Assembly: GCA_037968755.1 (NCBI GenBank)
Contig: JBBKWB010000056.1
Coordinates: forward strand, 1 to 64,000
Direction: 5' to 3'
Length of the DNA stretch: 64,000 nt
From: Woeseia sp037968755
Lineage (GTDB): Bacteria; Pseudomonadota; Gammaproteobacteria; Steroidobacterales; Woeseiaceae
This document shows positions 35,839 to 43,859 of this stretch, one piece after another. Positions within the stretch are counted from its first letter, which is position 1, and every line of letters begins with the position of its first letter. The notes beneath the pieces were generated by a model. That model was not told the DNA's origin and searched no databases. It was given only the letters and a program-made list of their open reading frames with translations. The translations under genes were made by a program, and so were the position numbers.

Positions 35839-38364
35839 ATGAGAACTTCAAAGTCCGTTGCCGGGCTACAGGGCGTCGTATTGCTTTCGGCGTTTTGCTT
35901 CTGCGCAACGCAGGCACAGAATGTGCTGATCGAAGAAATTGTCGTCACCGCGCAGAAGCGCGAACAGAATATCCAGGATGTACCGGTTGCCGTCACAGCT
36001 TACAGTGGCCGCATGCTCGAAGAATCGGGCATCAAGGACATCCGCGAGCTGGCGTCAATCGCGCCTGCGTTGATTTCCAGCCAGAGCCAGACCGCCACTA
36101 CGTCCAGTTTCTCGATTCGCGGCATTGGCACCAGTGGCCAGAACTTCGGATTGGAATCGTCAGTAGGCCTGTATATCGACGGCGTCTACCGAGCTCGCCA
36201 AAGTTCAATCATTAACAACCTCGTTGATGTGCAAGCAGTCGAAGTATTGCGTGGTCCGCAGGGTACGCTGTTCGGCAAGAACACGCCGTCCGGTGCTATC
36301 AACATGACGACGGTCCGCCCGGGACATGAGCGCAACGCGTTCCTGGAAGTCACGGGCGGCGATTTCGGCCTGTTGAATTTCGCGGCGGCGAGTAACTTTT
36401 CGTTAATCGATGATGTGCTTGCAGTGCGTGCAACGGTATTCACCGGCGAACGCGATGGCTACGTCTCAGATGTAAATTTGGGCAGCGACAAGATTAATGA
36501 TCGCAGCCGCGCAGGCGGCCGCCTGCAACTGTATTACACGCCCAATGACAAGCTGGATGTGCGTGTAATCGCGGATTATGGCGAGATCAATGAGACCTGC
36601 TGCGCCGCATTGACACGGCAGAGTAACGTCACCGCATTTGGCCGCGACAATGGTATGGGTGGCCCTGTTTTCGGCAGCGACGCACTCTTGCTTTCACTCG
36701 GCGGAACTGTTTTTCCGGGCACCGAATTCGACAACTTGACGACCGCGATGAATCGCTTGCCGCATTCTTCGAATAACGATGCCGGGCTGTCTGTTGAGTT
36801 CAACTACGATTTCGACAATGTGACCCTGACCTCGATCTCGGCGTATCGGGATTACACGAGTTTCGACCAGATCGACGCCGATTTCAGTAATGTCGATCTC
36901 CTGACCGATACGAATATCGGCGAGCAAGAATCGTTTTCGCAGGAATTGCGCTTGACTGGCGAAATCGGTGACAAGACCACGTATGTGGCCGGTGTTTACT
37001 ATTTCCAGCAGGATCTCAATAGTTTGTCGACGCTCAACATGGGCGCTTCTACTTCGCCGTTCCTGTCCGCAAATCCAACGTTGGCGCAGGCCATCGGGGG
37101 CATCAATTTGTTCTCGCCACCGTTTCCGCCAGTTGCCGACCCCTTTCCGGCCAGTGCGTTTGCGCGAGACGATATGCGCCAGGAGCATGAGAGTTACGCT
37201 ATTTTCGCGCAGGCCGATTTCGAGCTGAGTGAAACCCTGATTTTGACCGCGGGCATGCGCTACACGGATGAAGACAAGAAAATGGTTGGGCGCTTCACTA
37301 ACGGCCCGATGGGCCCGCCACCCGATTTCACTGAAATCGTTACGGTGTTGACACTCGTGCAGATGGGTCTGCTGGACCCGACCGACCCGGCCAATGCGCC
37401 GCGCCTGGCTGGCGCCTTCGGCCCGACCTGGGTGCCTGGCTGGGGTCTTTACACGCAGCCGGCGCTGGCGCCGCAAGCAGGTTTGAATGAGACGCTGACT
37501 GACGACCAGGTAACCGGTACGGTCAAGTTGTCGTGGTTTGCGACTGACACCACGATGATCTACGCGTCCTACGGCACGGGTTACAAATCGGGCGGCACCA
37601 ACACCGACCGTATCAACCCGGTCTTTTCCCAGACGTTTGGCCCGGAGACCTCCACGGCGTTCGAGATTGGCGTAAAAGCCGACTTCCCAAATCAGAATCT
37701 GCGCCTGAACCTCGCCTTGCACAACACGGAGGTAGAAGACCTGCAGACGAATGCGTTCAGCGGCAATGGCTTTAACCTGCAGAATGCCGGTAACGCCGAC
37801 ACCTACGGTGGCGAACTGGAAGTGTGGTGGAATCCGAGCGAGACCCTGCAGTTCCAGGCGAACTATGTACTGTCAATTGCCGATTTCGACAAGTTCCGGA
37901 ACGGCACTTGCTGGCGGGCGACACCTTTCCACACGGGTACGGTCGATCCTGGCTTTGATCCGAGTGGTGGTGCCTTCGATCCTACTGCCAGTGTTTGTGA
38001 CAGAACGGGTGGACGTGTTCCGTCAAATCCTGAGAACAGCTTCTTCCTCGCTGTGAACAAGAGTTTCAATATCGGCAGTTCGACTACGGCATTCCTCCGA
38101 GGCGAGTACGCGTACATCTCGGACGTCATGACAGATGGCAACAATGATCCGCTGAAACTGCGGCCGTCGTTTGACAATCTGAACCTGAAGTTTGGTTTGT
38201 TCTTTGACAGCATCGACGCCGAACTCTCAGTCTGGGGCCGCAACGTTACTGACGAGCGTTTCTACGAGACTGTGTTCGATGTGCCAGTGCAGGACGGTAA
38301 GCTAAATGCCTATCCGCACGAGCCACGTACCTGGGGTGTAACGTTCCGCAAGAACTTCCAATAA
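35839..38364 (+). CDS. TonB-dependent receptor (second)
   Basis: An 841-residue outer-membrane transporter. A signal peptide ending at about CATQA/QN is followed by IEEIVVTAQKREQNIQDVPV, a plug domain (SIRGIGTSGQNFGLESSVGL, VEVLRGPQGTLFGKNTPSGA) and a long beta-barrel ending in GVTFRKNFQ. A GGGGGAG Shine-Dalgarno precedes ATG 35839. It is divergent from the hydroxyproline genes and ends in a strong terminator. Uptake of a peptide or other nutrient is possible, but the ligand cannot be inferred with confidence. It lacks the Asp-rich loops seen in the other receptor. Confidence 0.93.
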   Translation: MRTSKSVAGLQGVVLLSAFCFCATQAQNVLIEEIVVTAQKREQNIQDVPVAVTAYSGRMLEESGIKDIRELASIAPALISSQSQTATTSSFSIRGIGTSGQNFGLESSVGLYIDGVYRARQSSIINNLVDVQAVEVLRGPQGTLFGKNTPSGAINMTTVRPGHERNAFLEVTGGDFGLLNFAAASNFSLIDDVLAVRATVFTGERDGYVSDVNLGSDKINDRSRAGGRLQLYYTPNDKLDVRVIADYGEINETCCAALTRQSNVTAFGRDNGMGGPVFGSDALLLSLGGTVFPGTEFDNLTTAMNRLPHSSNNDAGLSVEFNYDFDNVTLTSISAYRDYTSFDQIDADFSNVDLLTDTNIGEQESFSQELRLTGEIGDKTTYVAGVYYFQQDLNSLSTLNMGASTSPFLSANPTLAQAIGGINLFSPPFPPVADPFPASAFARDDMRQEHESYAIFAQADFELSETLILTAGMRYTDEDKKMVGRFTNGPMGPPPDFTEIVTVLTLVQMGLLDPTDPANAPRLAGAFGPTWVPGWGLYTQPALAPQAGLNETLTDDQVTGTVKLSWFATDTTMIYASYGTGYKSGGTNTDRINPVFSQTFGPETSTAFEIGVKADFPNQNLRLNLALHNTEVEDLQTNAFSGNGFNLQNAGNADTYGGELEVWWNPSETLQFQANYVLSIADFDKFRNGTCWRATPFHTGTVDPGFDPSGGAFDPTASVCDRTGGRVPSNPENSFFLAVNKSFNIGSSTTAFLRGEYAYISDVMTDGNNDPLKLRPSFDNLNLKFGLFFDSIDAELSVWGRNVTDERFYETVFDVPVQDGKLNAYPHEPRTWGVTFRKNFQ

Positions 38365-38382
38365 GTTAAGAGCAAGAACCGG

Positions 38383-38419
38383 GGCGGCACGTGAAATGAA
38401 TCACGTGCCGCCTTTTTTT
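38383..38419 (+). terminator. Rho-independent terminator of the second TonB receptor
   Basis: A perfect 12-bp stem (GGCGGCACGTGA 38383-38394 with TCACGTGCCGCC 38401-38412) with a 6-base loop is followed by seven T residues. It begins 18 bases after the receptor stop. Confidence 0.95.
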
Positions 38420-38613
38420 ACGCCACGTTAGTACAACGCTTGCCTGCATTCGGGTGGGCATAACGAACGCGTGATTAATGCAGCGCGTAAAAGGTGCACG
38501 CAGACTCACGTCTCCGACGTGACAAACACAGCTTTAGCCGATTGCCTGGAATGGCTTGTCCGGGCCGGCTTGCCAGGCAATTTGCCAGGCCGAAGTAACC
38601 AGTGAGGGACACG

Positions 38614-38724
38614 ATGTCAGACAAAAGTTTCAGCGATTCTGTTGAGCCGAACGCAATCTGGTCGCGATTGTATTCAAAGCACGCCGGTGCGCTGCCCGGT
38701 CGCAGCAGGTTGCGGATTTCGTGA
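38614..38724 (+). CDS. Small ORF (36 aa), translationally coupled to the hydrolase
   Basis: ATG 38614 has a GAGGGA element 6-7 bases ahead and encodes 36 residues (starting MSDKSFSDSVEPNAIWSRLY) rich in Ser and Arg. Its TGA stop shares one base with the ATG of the following alpha/beta hydrolase gene (TGATG). No family is recognised. The good ribosome site and the exact coupling argue for translation; a leader-type role is possible. It is short enough to be chance. Confidence 0.4.
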   Translation: MSDKSFSDSVEPNAIWSRLYSKHAGALPGRSRLRIS

Positions 38725-39716
38725 TGGAAAATGCCCCCACAGAAACGGCAAGCACTGCGGACGATGCACTGCATGTCAGGCATGCGTCGACAAACTGCCG
38801 GTGTGTCGACGGTCACGTGAATGTGAACGGCCTCAAGATTGCGTACGAAGCGCACGGCCCGCAGGACGCTGCAGTCATCCTGCTTGTGCACGGCCTGGGC
38901 GTACCGTTGTCCGGGTGGCCACCTGAATTGGTTGACAGGCTCCTGGCGAACGGTTTTCGAGTTGTCATGTTTGATAACCGCGATATTGGCCGTTCTACTT
39001 TGCTCGCCGATGCAGGGCAGCCAAACATTGCGATTGAATTCGCCAAGAGTCGCCTGGGAATGCGGGTCAATGCCCCGTACCTTCTTGACGATATGACGCA
39101 GGATGCCGTTGCCTTGCTCGATGCGTTAAATATCGAGCGTGCTCACGTGGTGGGCGCTTCTATGGGCGGCATGATCGCGCAGCTCATGGCCATAAATGCT
39201 CCTGATCGAGTAACGAGCCTTACGTCGATCATGTCGACCACGGGCGAGCGCAAACTCCCCGGCCCTCGAAGGGAGATTCGTCGCCACATACTGCAGCGTC
39301 CCAGCAGCGATTCTGTTGCACTACGTATGCAGCATGGCATCAAGACTTGGGAGCTTATCGGCAGCCCCGGCGCACGTCGCAATTACGACGAGACCCGGCA
39401 GTTCCTTGAAGGCCTGTATGCCCGTGGTGTCACTTCTGCCGGCGTCTTGCGGCAAATGCTTGCGATTATTGCATCGCCCGCGCGCTCAAAGGCGCTGGCG
39501 CGCGTACGGTTGCCCGCATTGATAATACACGGCAGTGACGACCCGCTGGTACCGCTTGCTTGTGGGGAGGCGACTGCAAACGCATTGCCGGATTCTACTC
39601 TCCGCGTGGTCCGCGGCATGGGTCACGATTTGCCCGAGCAGTTTCTACCTGATATAGCGAAATTGATCGGTGAGCATGCTGCCGCCGCTGAGAGTCAGGA
39701 TCGTCGCGTCGACTGA
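38724..39716 (+). CDS. Alpha/beta hydrolase
   Basis: A 330-residue hydrolase-fold enzyme with the oxyanion region LLVHGLGVPLSGWP, the nucleophile elbow GASMGGMIA, the acid HGSDDPLVP and the catalytic His in GMGHDLPEQF. The first 40 residues are a polar leader (with CRC) not needed for the fold, so the start could be further downstream, for instance around the VNGLKIAYEAHG strand. ATG 38724 is used because it abuts the stop of the small upstream ORF; GTG 38721 is also in frame. No signal peptide. Substrate unknown: esterase, epoxide hydrolase or haloperoxidase-like are all possible. Confidence 0.85.
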   Translation: MENAPTETASTADDALHVRHASTNCRCVDGHVNVNGLKIAYEAHGPQDAAVILLVHGLGVPLSGWPPELVDRLLANGFRVVMFDNRDIGRSTLLADAGQPNIAIEFAKSRLGMRVNAPYLLDDMTQDAVALLDALNIERAHVVGASMGGMIAQLMAINAPDRVTSLTSIMSTTGERKLPGPRREIRRHILQRPSSDSVALRMQHGIKTWELIGSPGARRNYDETRQFLEGLYARGVTSAGVLRQMLAIIASPARSKALARVRLPALIIHGSDDPLVPLACGEATANALPDSTLRVVRGMGHDLPEQFLPDIAKLIGEHAAAAESQDRRVD

Positions 39717-39925
39717 GTGCGCAGCGCCAGCGATGAGCTACTGGTGAACTTTTCTAATGAACAGTCGTTGTCGTAAGCGCCGCAGCTTCCCGTACAGGGC
39801 GTTCGATGCCAGCAGCGGGCGTCCACCCGATTCCGCAGGGCGTATGTTTCCCGAATACTATGAACGAGGCCGTGGTTTCCAACGCGCTCTTACACATGCA
39901 GGTCCTGATGGCCGGGAGAACGTAA

Positions 39926-41008
39926 ATGGATAACAAAACCTGGCTGCTCTATGGCGCCAATGGTTACAGCGGCGAACGCGCGGCACGAGCCGCGGTACAG
40001 CGCGGGGAGCGGCCGGTCCTTGCCGGTCGCAACGAGCAGGCAATCCGCAAGCTCGCTAACGAACTGGCTTTACCGTACAGAGCATTTGCACTGGATGACA
40101 TCAGCCTGATTCGCGAGCAGCTGTGGGACATCGGTATGGTTGTGCATGCCGCCGGCCCGTTCAGTGCGACCTCGTTGCCGATGCTAAGAGCTTGCCTGGC
40201 AAGTTCAGTGCACTACACCGACATCACTGGCGAGATCGCTGTATTTGAAAAGGCTCAGGAGCTGGATCGTGAAGCTCGCAAGGCAGGTATCGTTGTCTGC
40301 CCTGGCGTTGGCTTTGATGTCATTCCGACGGATTGCGTCGCTGCTGTCTTGCACGAGAGCATGCCGGATGCGACTACACTTGCGCTGGGCTTCGACGGCA
40401 ATCTGCGCCCGAGCCGCGGCACGGCGCGCACAGCATTGGAGGGGATTGCTAACGGAATCTTCGTTCGCCGAGCGAATGCTCTTCGCCGCGTCGCGCGCGA
40501 TTTCGAGCTGCGCCGAATCGATTTTGGCAGAGGTGAACGGCGCGCCGCTGTCATACCCTGGGGTGATCTATCTACGGCGGCCTGGACAACGGCTATTCCA
40601 AACATAAGTGTCTATGTTCCAGAAAAGGGCAGCCGCTTATCATTGAAGCTGTTCGGCGCACAACGCCTGCTCCTGAATATTCCCGCAGTAAGTAACTTTT
40701 TATTGAAGAAGATTGCTGCGGCGCCACCGGGCCCAAAAGTAATTAATGGTCGCAGCGAAGGTGAGATGTACGTTTGGGGAGAAGCGCGCAACGCACAGGG
40801 TGATGTTGTTGAAGCACGACTGCGTACCGCCAACGGCTATGACGTAACGGTTGAGGGTATGCTGCTTGCGGGTGAAAAATTGATGAACCATAAAGGCCGA
40901 GGCGGGTATTTTACGCCGTCACAGATTTTTGGCAAACGGATCATCGAACAGTTCCCAAACAGCAGCGAGATCGCAGTTTCCGACCGCCGCGTCAAGGCCG
41001 CAAGCTGA
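39926..41008 (+). CDS. Saccharopine dehydrogenase-like/trans-acting enoyl reductase family protein
   Basis: A 360-residue oxidoreductase with an N-terminal Rossmann motif (WLLYGANGYSGERAARAA, then VLAGRN) and the family segment VVHAAGPFSATSLPML, YTDITGE. It belongs to the saccharopine-dehydrogenase-like NADP-binding group that includes the trans-acting enoyl reductases of lipid synthesis. A GGGAGA element precedes the start. It stands between the hydrolase and a convergent Crp/Fnr gene. The substrate is unknown; lysine metabolism is unlikely. Confidence 0.82.
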   Translation: MDNKTWLLYGANGYSGERAARAAVQRGERPVLAGRNEQAIRKLANELALPYRAFALDDISLIREQLWDIGMVVHAAGPFSATSLPMLRACLASSVHYTDITGEIAVFEKAQELDREARKAGIVVCPGVGFDVIPTDCVAAVLHESMPDATTLALGFDGNLRPSRGTARTALEGIANGIFVRRANALRRVARDFELRRIDFGRGERRAAVIPWGDLSTAAWTTAIPNISVYVPEKGSRLSLKLFGAQRLLLNIPAVSNFLLKKIAAAPPGPKVINGRSEGEMYVWGEARNAQGDVVEARLRTANGYDVTVEGMLLAGEKLMNHKGRGGYFTPSQIFGKRIIEQFPNSSEIAVSDRRVKAAS

Positions 41009-41154
41009 AGCGGGTTGTGCTATCGCCACAACGTGTGCAGCCATTTCAGGTCGCATTCGTCAGGGTCCGGTTCCCATGGGCCCGTTCACCGTTTGCAGGA
41101 CGCATTGAGAACTGTGAATCACGTTCATAACTCCGCGTCTCGCCGTTTTCGGCG

Positions 41155-41856
41155 TTACAGATCGGAGAGTTCAATCTCTTGTTGCAATGCCGGCAAATCG
41201 CGAATGACGTATTGATCGCCTTTCATGACCACAATGCCCTGATCGTGCCACTCCCGAAATATTTTATTAATACGCTGCCGTGAACCGAGACTGAGCCGGG
41301 CGAAATCATTTTGGCTGAGTTTGGTCTTGACGTAGATGCCTCCATCTGCTTCTTCTCCGTGCAGCTCAATCAGCTGTAACAGCCTACCTGCGAGACGCGC
41401 GCGCAATGGATAGAACAACATCCCGGCGAGCAATTCGACAATCTGGCGGTTGGTATCAACCTGTGCGGCGAACAAGTTCTTGTACAGTCTCGGTGCGCTC
41501 TCCGCGAGCTCAAGAACTGTCTGTCGGGGAATTTCCAGAACGACGGAGTCCTCAATAACTGCCGCGTCCAGCAGACGAGCGGAATCGCTGGATAGCGCCG
41601 GCTCACCGAACCATGAGTCCGGTTCGATATCGGTGACGGAAAATTCCTGCCCGAGGGCACTAGTCATACCGAGGCGCAGTCGGCCACTGATCAGGCAGTA
41701 GATATCGGTGGTTACTTCGCCTGCAGAGTAAACGAAACTTCCGCGGACAAGATTACGAATCCTGGCGCTTGCCACCAGCCCGGAAAGCTCAGACGTTTCG
41801 ATACCGCTGAACCAGCATGAGCGTGCGATGACGGATGCGATATCTACATTTGCCAT
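41155..41856 (-). CDS. Crp/Fnr-family transcriptional regulator
   Basis: A 233-residue regulator with an N-terminal cyclic-nucleotide-binding-type beta roll (GSFVYSAGEVTTDIYCLISG, WFGEPALSSD) and a C-terminal winged helix (LSQNDFARLSLGSRQRINKIFREW, GIVVMKGDQYVIRD). It has no Cys cluster of the FNR oxygen-sensing type at the N-terminus, although one Cys (14) is present. It is divergent from the 4-hydroxybutyryl-CoA dehydratase-like gene, which is a candidate target. Confidence 0.88.
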   Translation of the reverse strand: MANVDIASVIARSCWFSGIETSELSGLVASARIRNLVRGSFVYSAGEVTTDIYCLISGRLRLGMTSALGQEFSVTDIEPDSWFGEPALSSDSARLLDAAVIEDSVVLEIPRQTVLELAESAPRLYKNLFAAQVDTNRQIVELLAGMLFYPLRARLAGRLLQLIELHGEEADGGIYVKTKLSQNDFARLSLGSRQRINKIFREWHDQGIVVMKGDQYVIRDLPALQQEIELSDL

Positions 41857-42051
41857 TGCGTTTGTAACCGCCGATTCTTCTGAGCCACAGTGCTTTATGT
41901 TGTCGCAGATGCTGCCGCATCACAAGCCAAAACCGGGGATATCGTCGCGGGCGTGGCAGCTTTGCCGAACTTGCCGCTTTTAGATTGCTTGTAACTGCGC
42001 GGTACCTGTCGTCAACTTTAGGAACGTGATCGGGCGGGGGTGTACCATACA

Positions 42052-42147
42052 ATGGCCAGTACGATTGAGTGCAGTGGCAAACTTGTTGCAGGCAGTGTCG
42101 CGTTGGTTGCGATTGTGTTGACGCCAGTGCTACCCGTTAAGGATTAG
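42052..42147 (+). CDS. Candidate small hydrophobic ORF (31 aa)
   Basis: ATG 42052 opens a 31-residue frame with a hydrophobic core (LVAGSVALVAIVLTPVLPV) and a TAG two bases before the start codon of the next gene. A G-rich element lies about 13 bases ahead, which is farther than usual. It could be a small membrane peptide or chance; the stop position would favour translational coupling. It fills most of the otherwise gene-free region 41857-42149. Confidence 0.28.
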   Translation: MASTIECSGKLVAGSVALVAIVLTPVLPVKD

Positions 42148-42149
42148 TC

Positions 42150-43712
42150 ATGAATACCGATGCAGAGCAGATAGACGGCAAGGCCGGCCGGACAATACAG
42201 AGTGGCGCGGACTATATTGACAGCCTGCGCAATCGCAATCTGACGGTGTATTTGTTTGGCGAATTGATACCCGAGCCAGTTGATCACCCCATGATCAGGC
42301 CGTCGATCAATGCTGTAGCGCGCACTTACGACCTCGCCCTGGAGAATCCGGAGCTGGCCACAGCCTTGTCACCGTTCACCGGCGAACGCGTCAATCGTTT
42401 TTTGCATATTGCACAGTCAACCGACGACGTTGTCATGCAAAATCGTATGCAACGGAGGCTCGGTCAATTAACCGGCACCTGTTTTCAGCGTTGCGTTGGA
42501 ATGGACGCACTCAATTCATTGTTTTCAGTCACGTTCGAGATCGATGAGCAGCACGACACCCGCTACCACCAGCGATTTCGCGAATTCGTCGCGGCGCGGC
42601 AACGAGAAGGCGCAGTCATCGGTGGCGCCATGACCGATGTTAAGGGCGATCGCAGCCTGGCACCGCACCAGCAAGCTGACCCCGACTTGTACGTCCGGGT
42701 TGTCGATCGTAATGACGAAGGTGTATATATCAGCGGCGCCAAGGCGCATCAGACCGGTTGCCTGAATTCGCATTGGTTGATTGTCATGCCAACATTACGG
42801 CTGTCGGAAGAGGACAAAGACTACGCCATTGTCGGCGCCATTCCGGTCGATGCGCCCGGTATTACCTACATTTACGGTCGCCAGTCCTGCGACATGCGCG
42901 CCATGGAGGAGGGCGACCTCGACGCGGGCAACGCGTCATACGCCGGACAGGAAGCCATGGTCATACTCGATCGTGTGTTTATTCCCTGGCAGCAAGTGTT
43001 CATGCATGGGGAATACGACTATGCCGCCATGCTGGTCGAGAGATTTACCTGCTATCACCGCCGCAGCTATGTTTGTAAATCCGGCGTAGGTGATGTGCTC
43101 ATCGGTGCCGCAGCTGCAATTGCTGATTACAATGGCGTCGACAAGGCGTCCCACATAAAGGACAAGCTGGTCGAGATGACGCATCAGAACGAAACGATCT
43201 ACGCAACGGGAATGGCGTCGAGCCACCAGTCGCACGCCACCCGCTCCGGCGCCTATATTTGCGACGATATGCTGGCGAATGTCTGCAAACACCATGTGAC
43301 CAAGATACCGTATGAACTGGGCAGACTTGCGCAGGATCTGGCCGGCGGCCTGATGGTCACCATGCCGTCGCAGAAAGACCTGCAACACCCAGAGATCGGC
43401 CCGTTATTGATGCGCTACCTGCAAGGAAGGGCGGGTGTGCCGACGGAAAGTCGCCTGCGTATCCTGCGCCTGATCGAGAATATGACCTTGGGTCGAAACG
43501 CGGTGGGCTACCTGACGGAATCCATGCATGGAGCGGGATCGCCGCAGGCGCAGCGCGTGCAAATCGCGCGGCAGATGCAGCTGGAATTCAAGAAAGGGCT
43601 CGCGAAAGACCTGGCAGGCATTGACGATGCCGGTCTGCAGGAACTGCTGAGCGATTTCGGTGACTATTTTGCACGGGTATTCCAGACGAAATCGCAGGGC
43701 GAGCAGAATTGA
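42150..43712 (+). CDS. 4-hydroxybutyryl-CoA dehydratase/HpaB-family flavoprotein
   Basis: A 520-residue protein of the 4-hydroxyphenylacetate 3-monooxygenase large-subunit superfamily. It most resembles 4-hydroxybutyryl-CoA dehydratase/vinylacetyl-CoA isomerase (AbfD), an FAD and [4Fe-4S] enzyme. AbfD binds its cluster with C99, C103, H292 and C299; here Cys111-x3-Cys115 and His303/Cys309 (CYHRRSYVC) sit in the corresponding places, though His-to-Cys spacing is one residue shorter. The AHQTGCLNSHW segment is also conserved-looking. This favours the dehydratase over a plain monooxygenase. No other 4-hydroxybutyrate genes adjoin it. Confidence 0.8.
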   Translation: MNTDAEQIDGKAGRTIQSGADYIDSLRNRNLTVYLFGELIPEPVDHPMIRPSINAVARTYDLALENPELATALSPFTGERVNRFLHIAQSTDDVVMQNRMQRRLGQLTGTCFQRCVGMDALNSLFSVTFEIDEQHDTRYHQRFREFVAARQREGAVIGGAMTDVKGDRSLAPHQQADPDLYVRVVDRNDEGVYISGAKAHQTGCLNSHWLIVMPTLRLSEEDKDYAIVGAIPVDAPGITYIYGRQSCDMRAMEEGDLDAGNASYAGQEAMVILDRVFIPWQQVFMHGEYDYAAMLVERFTCYHRRSYVCKSGVGDVLIGAAAAIADYNGVDKASHIKDKLVEMTHQNETIYATGMASSHQSHATRSGAYICDDMLANVCKHHVTKIPYELGRLAQDLAGGLMVTMPSQKDLQHPEIGPLLMRYLQGRAGVPTESRLRILRLIENMTLGRNAVGYLTESMHGAGSPQAQRVQIARQMQLEFKKGLAKDLAGIDDAGLQELLSDFGDYFARVFQTKSQGEQN

Positions 43713-43859
43713 GTCTCAGCCGGGCACGGCAACCACTACAGCGTTCGTCCGGGCTGGTAGCAACAATCTATGAACTGTACTCGTCGATCCGGTAAGACTG
43801 CTCTGTCGTTGTGCATTCTTGAGCATGGATTGACTTGCTGCGGAAGTTGCCAAGCCAGA

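Noticed and set aside
36694..37722. 342-residue open frame antisense to the second TonB receptor
   Set aside because: It lies wholly within a clear receptor gene, has Arg/Gln/His-rich shadow composition and no recognisable motif.
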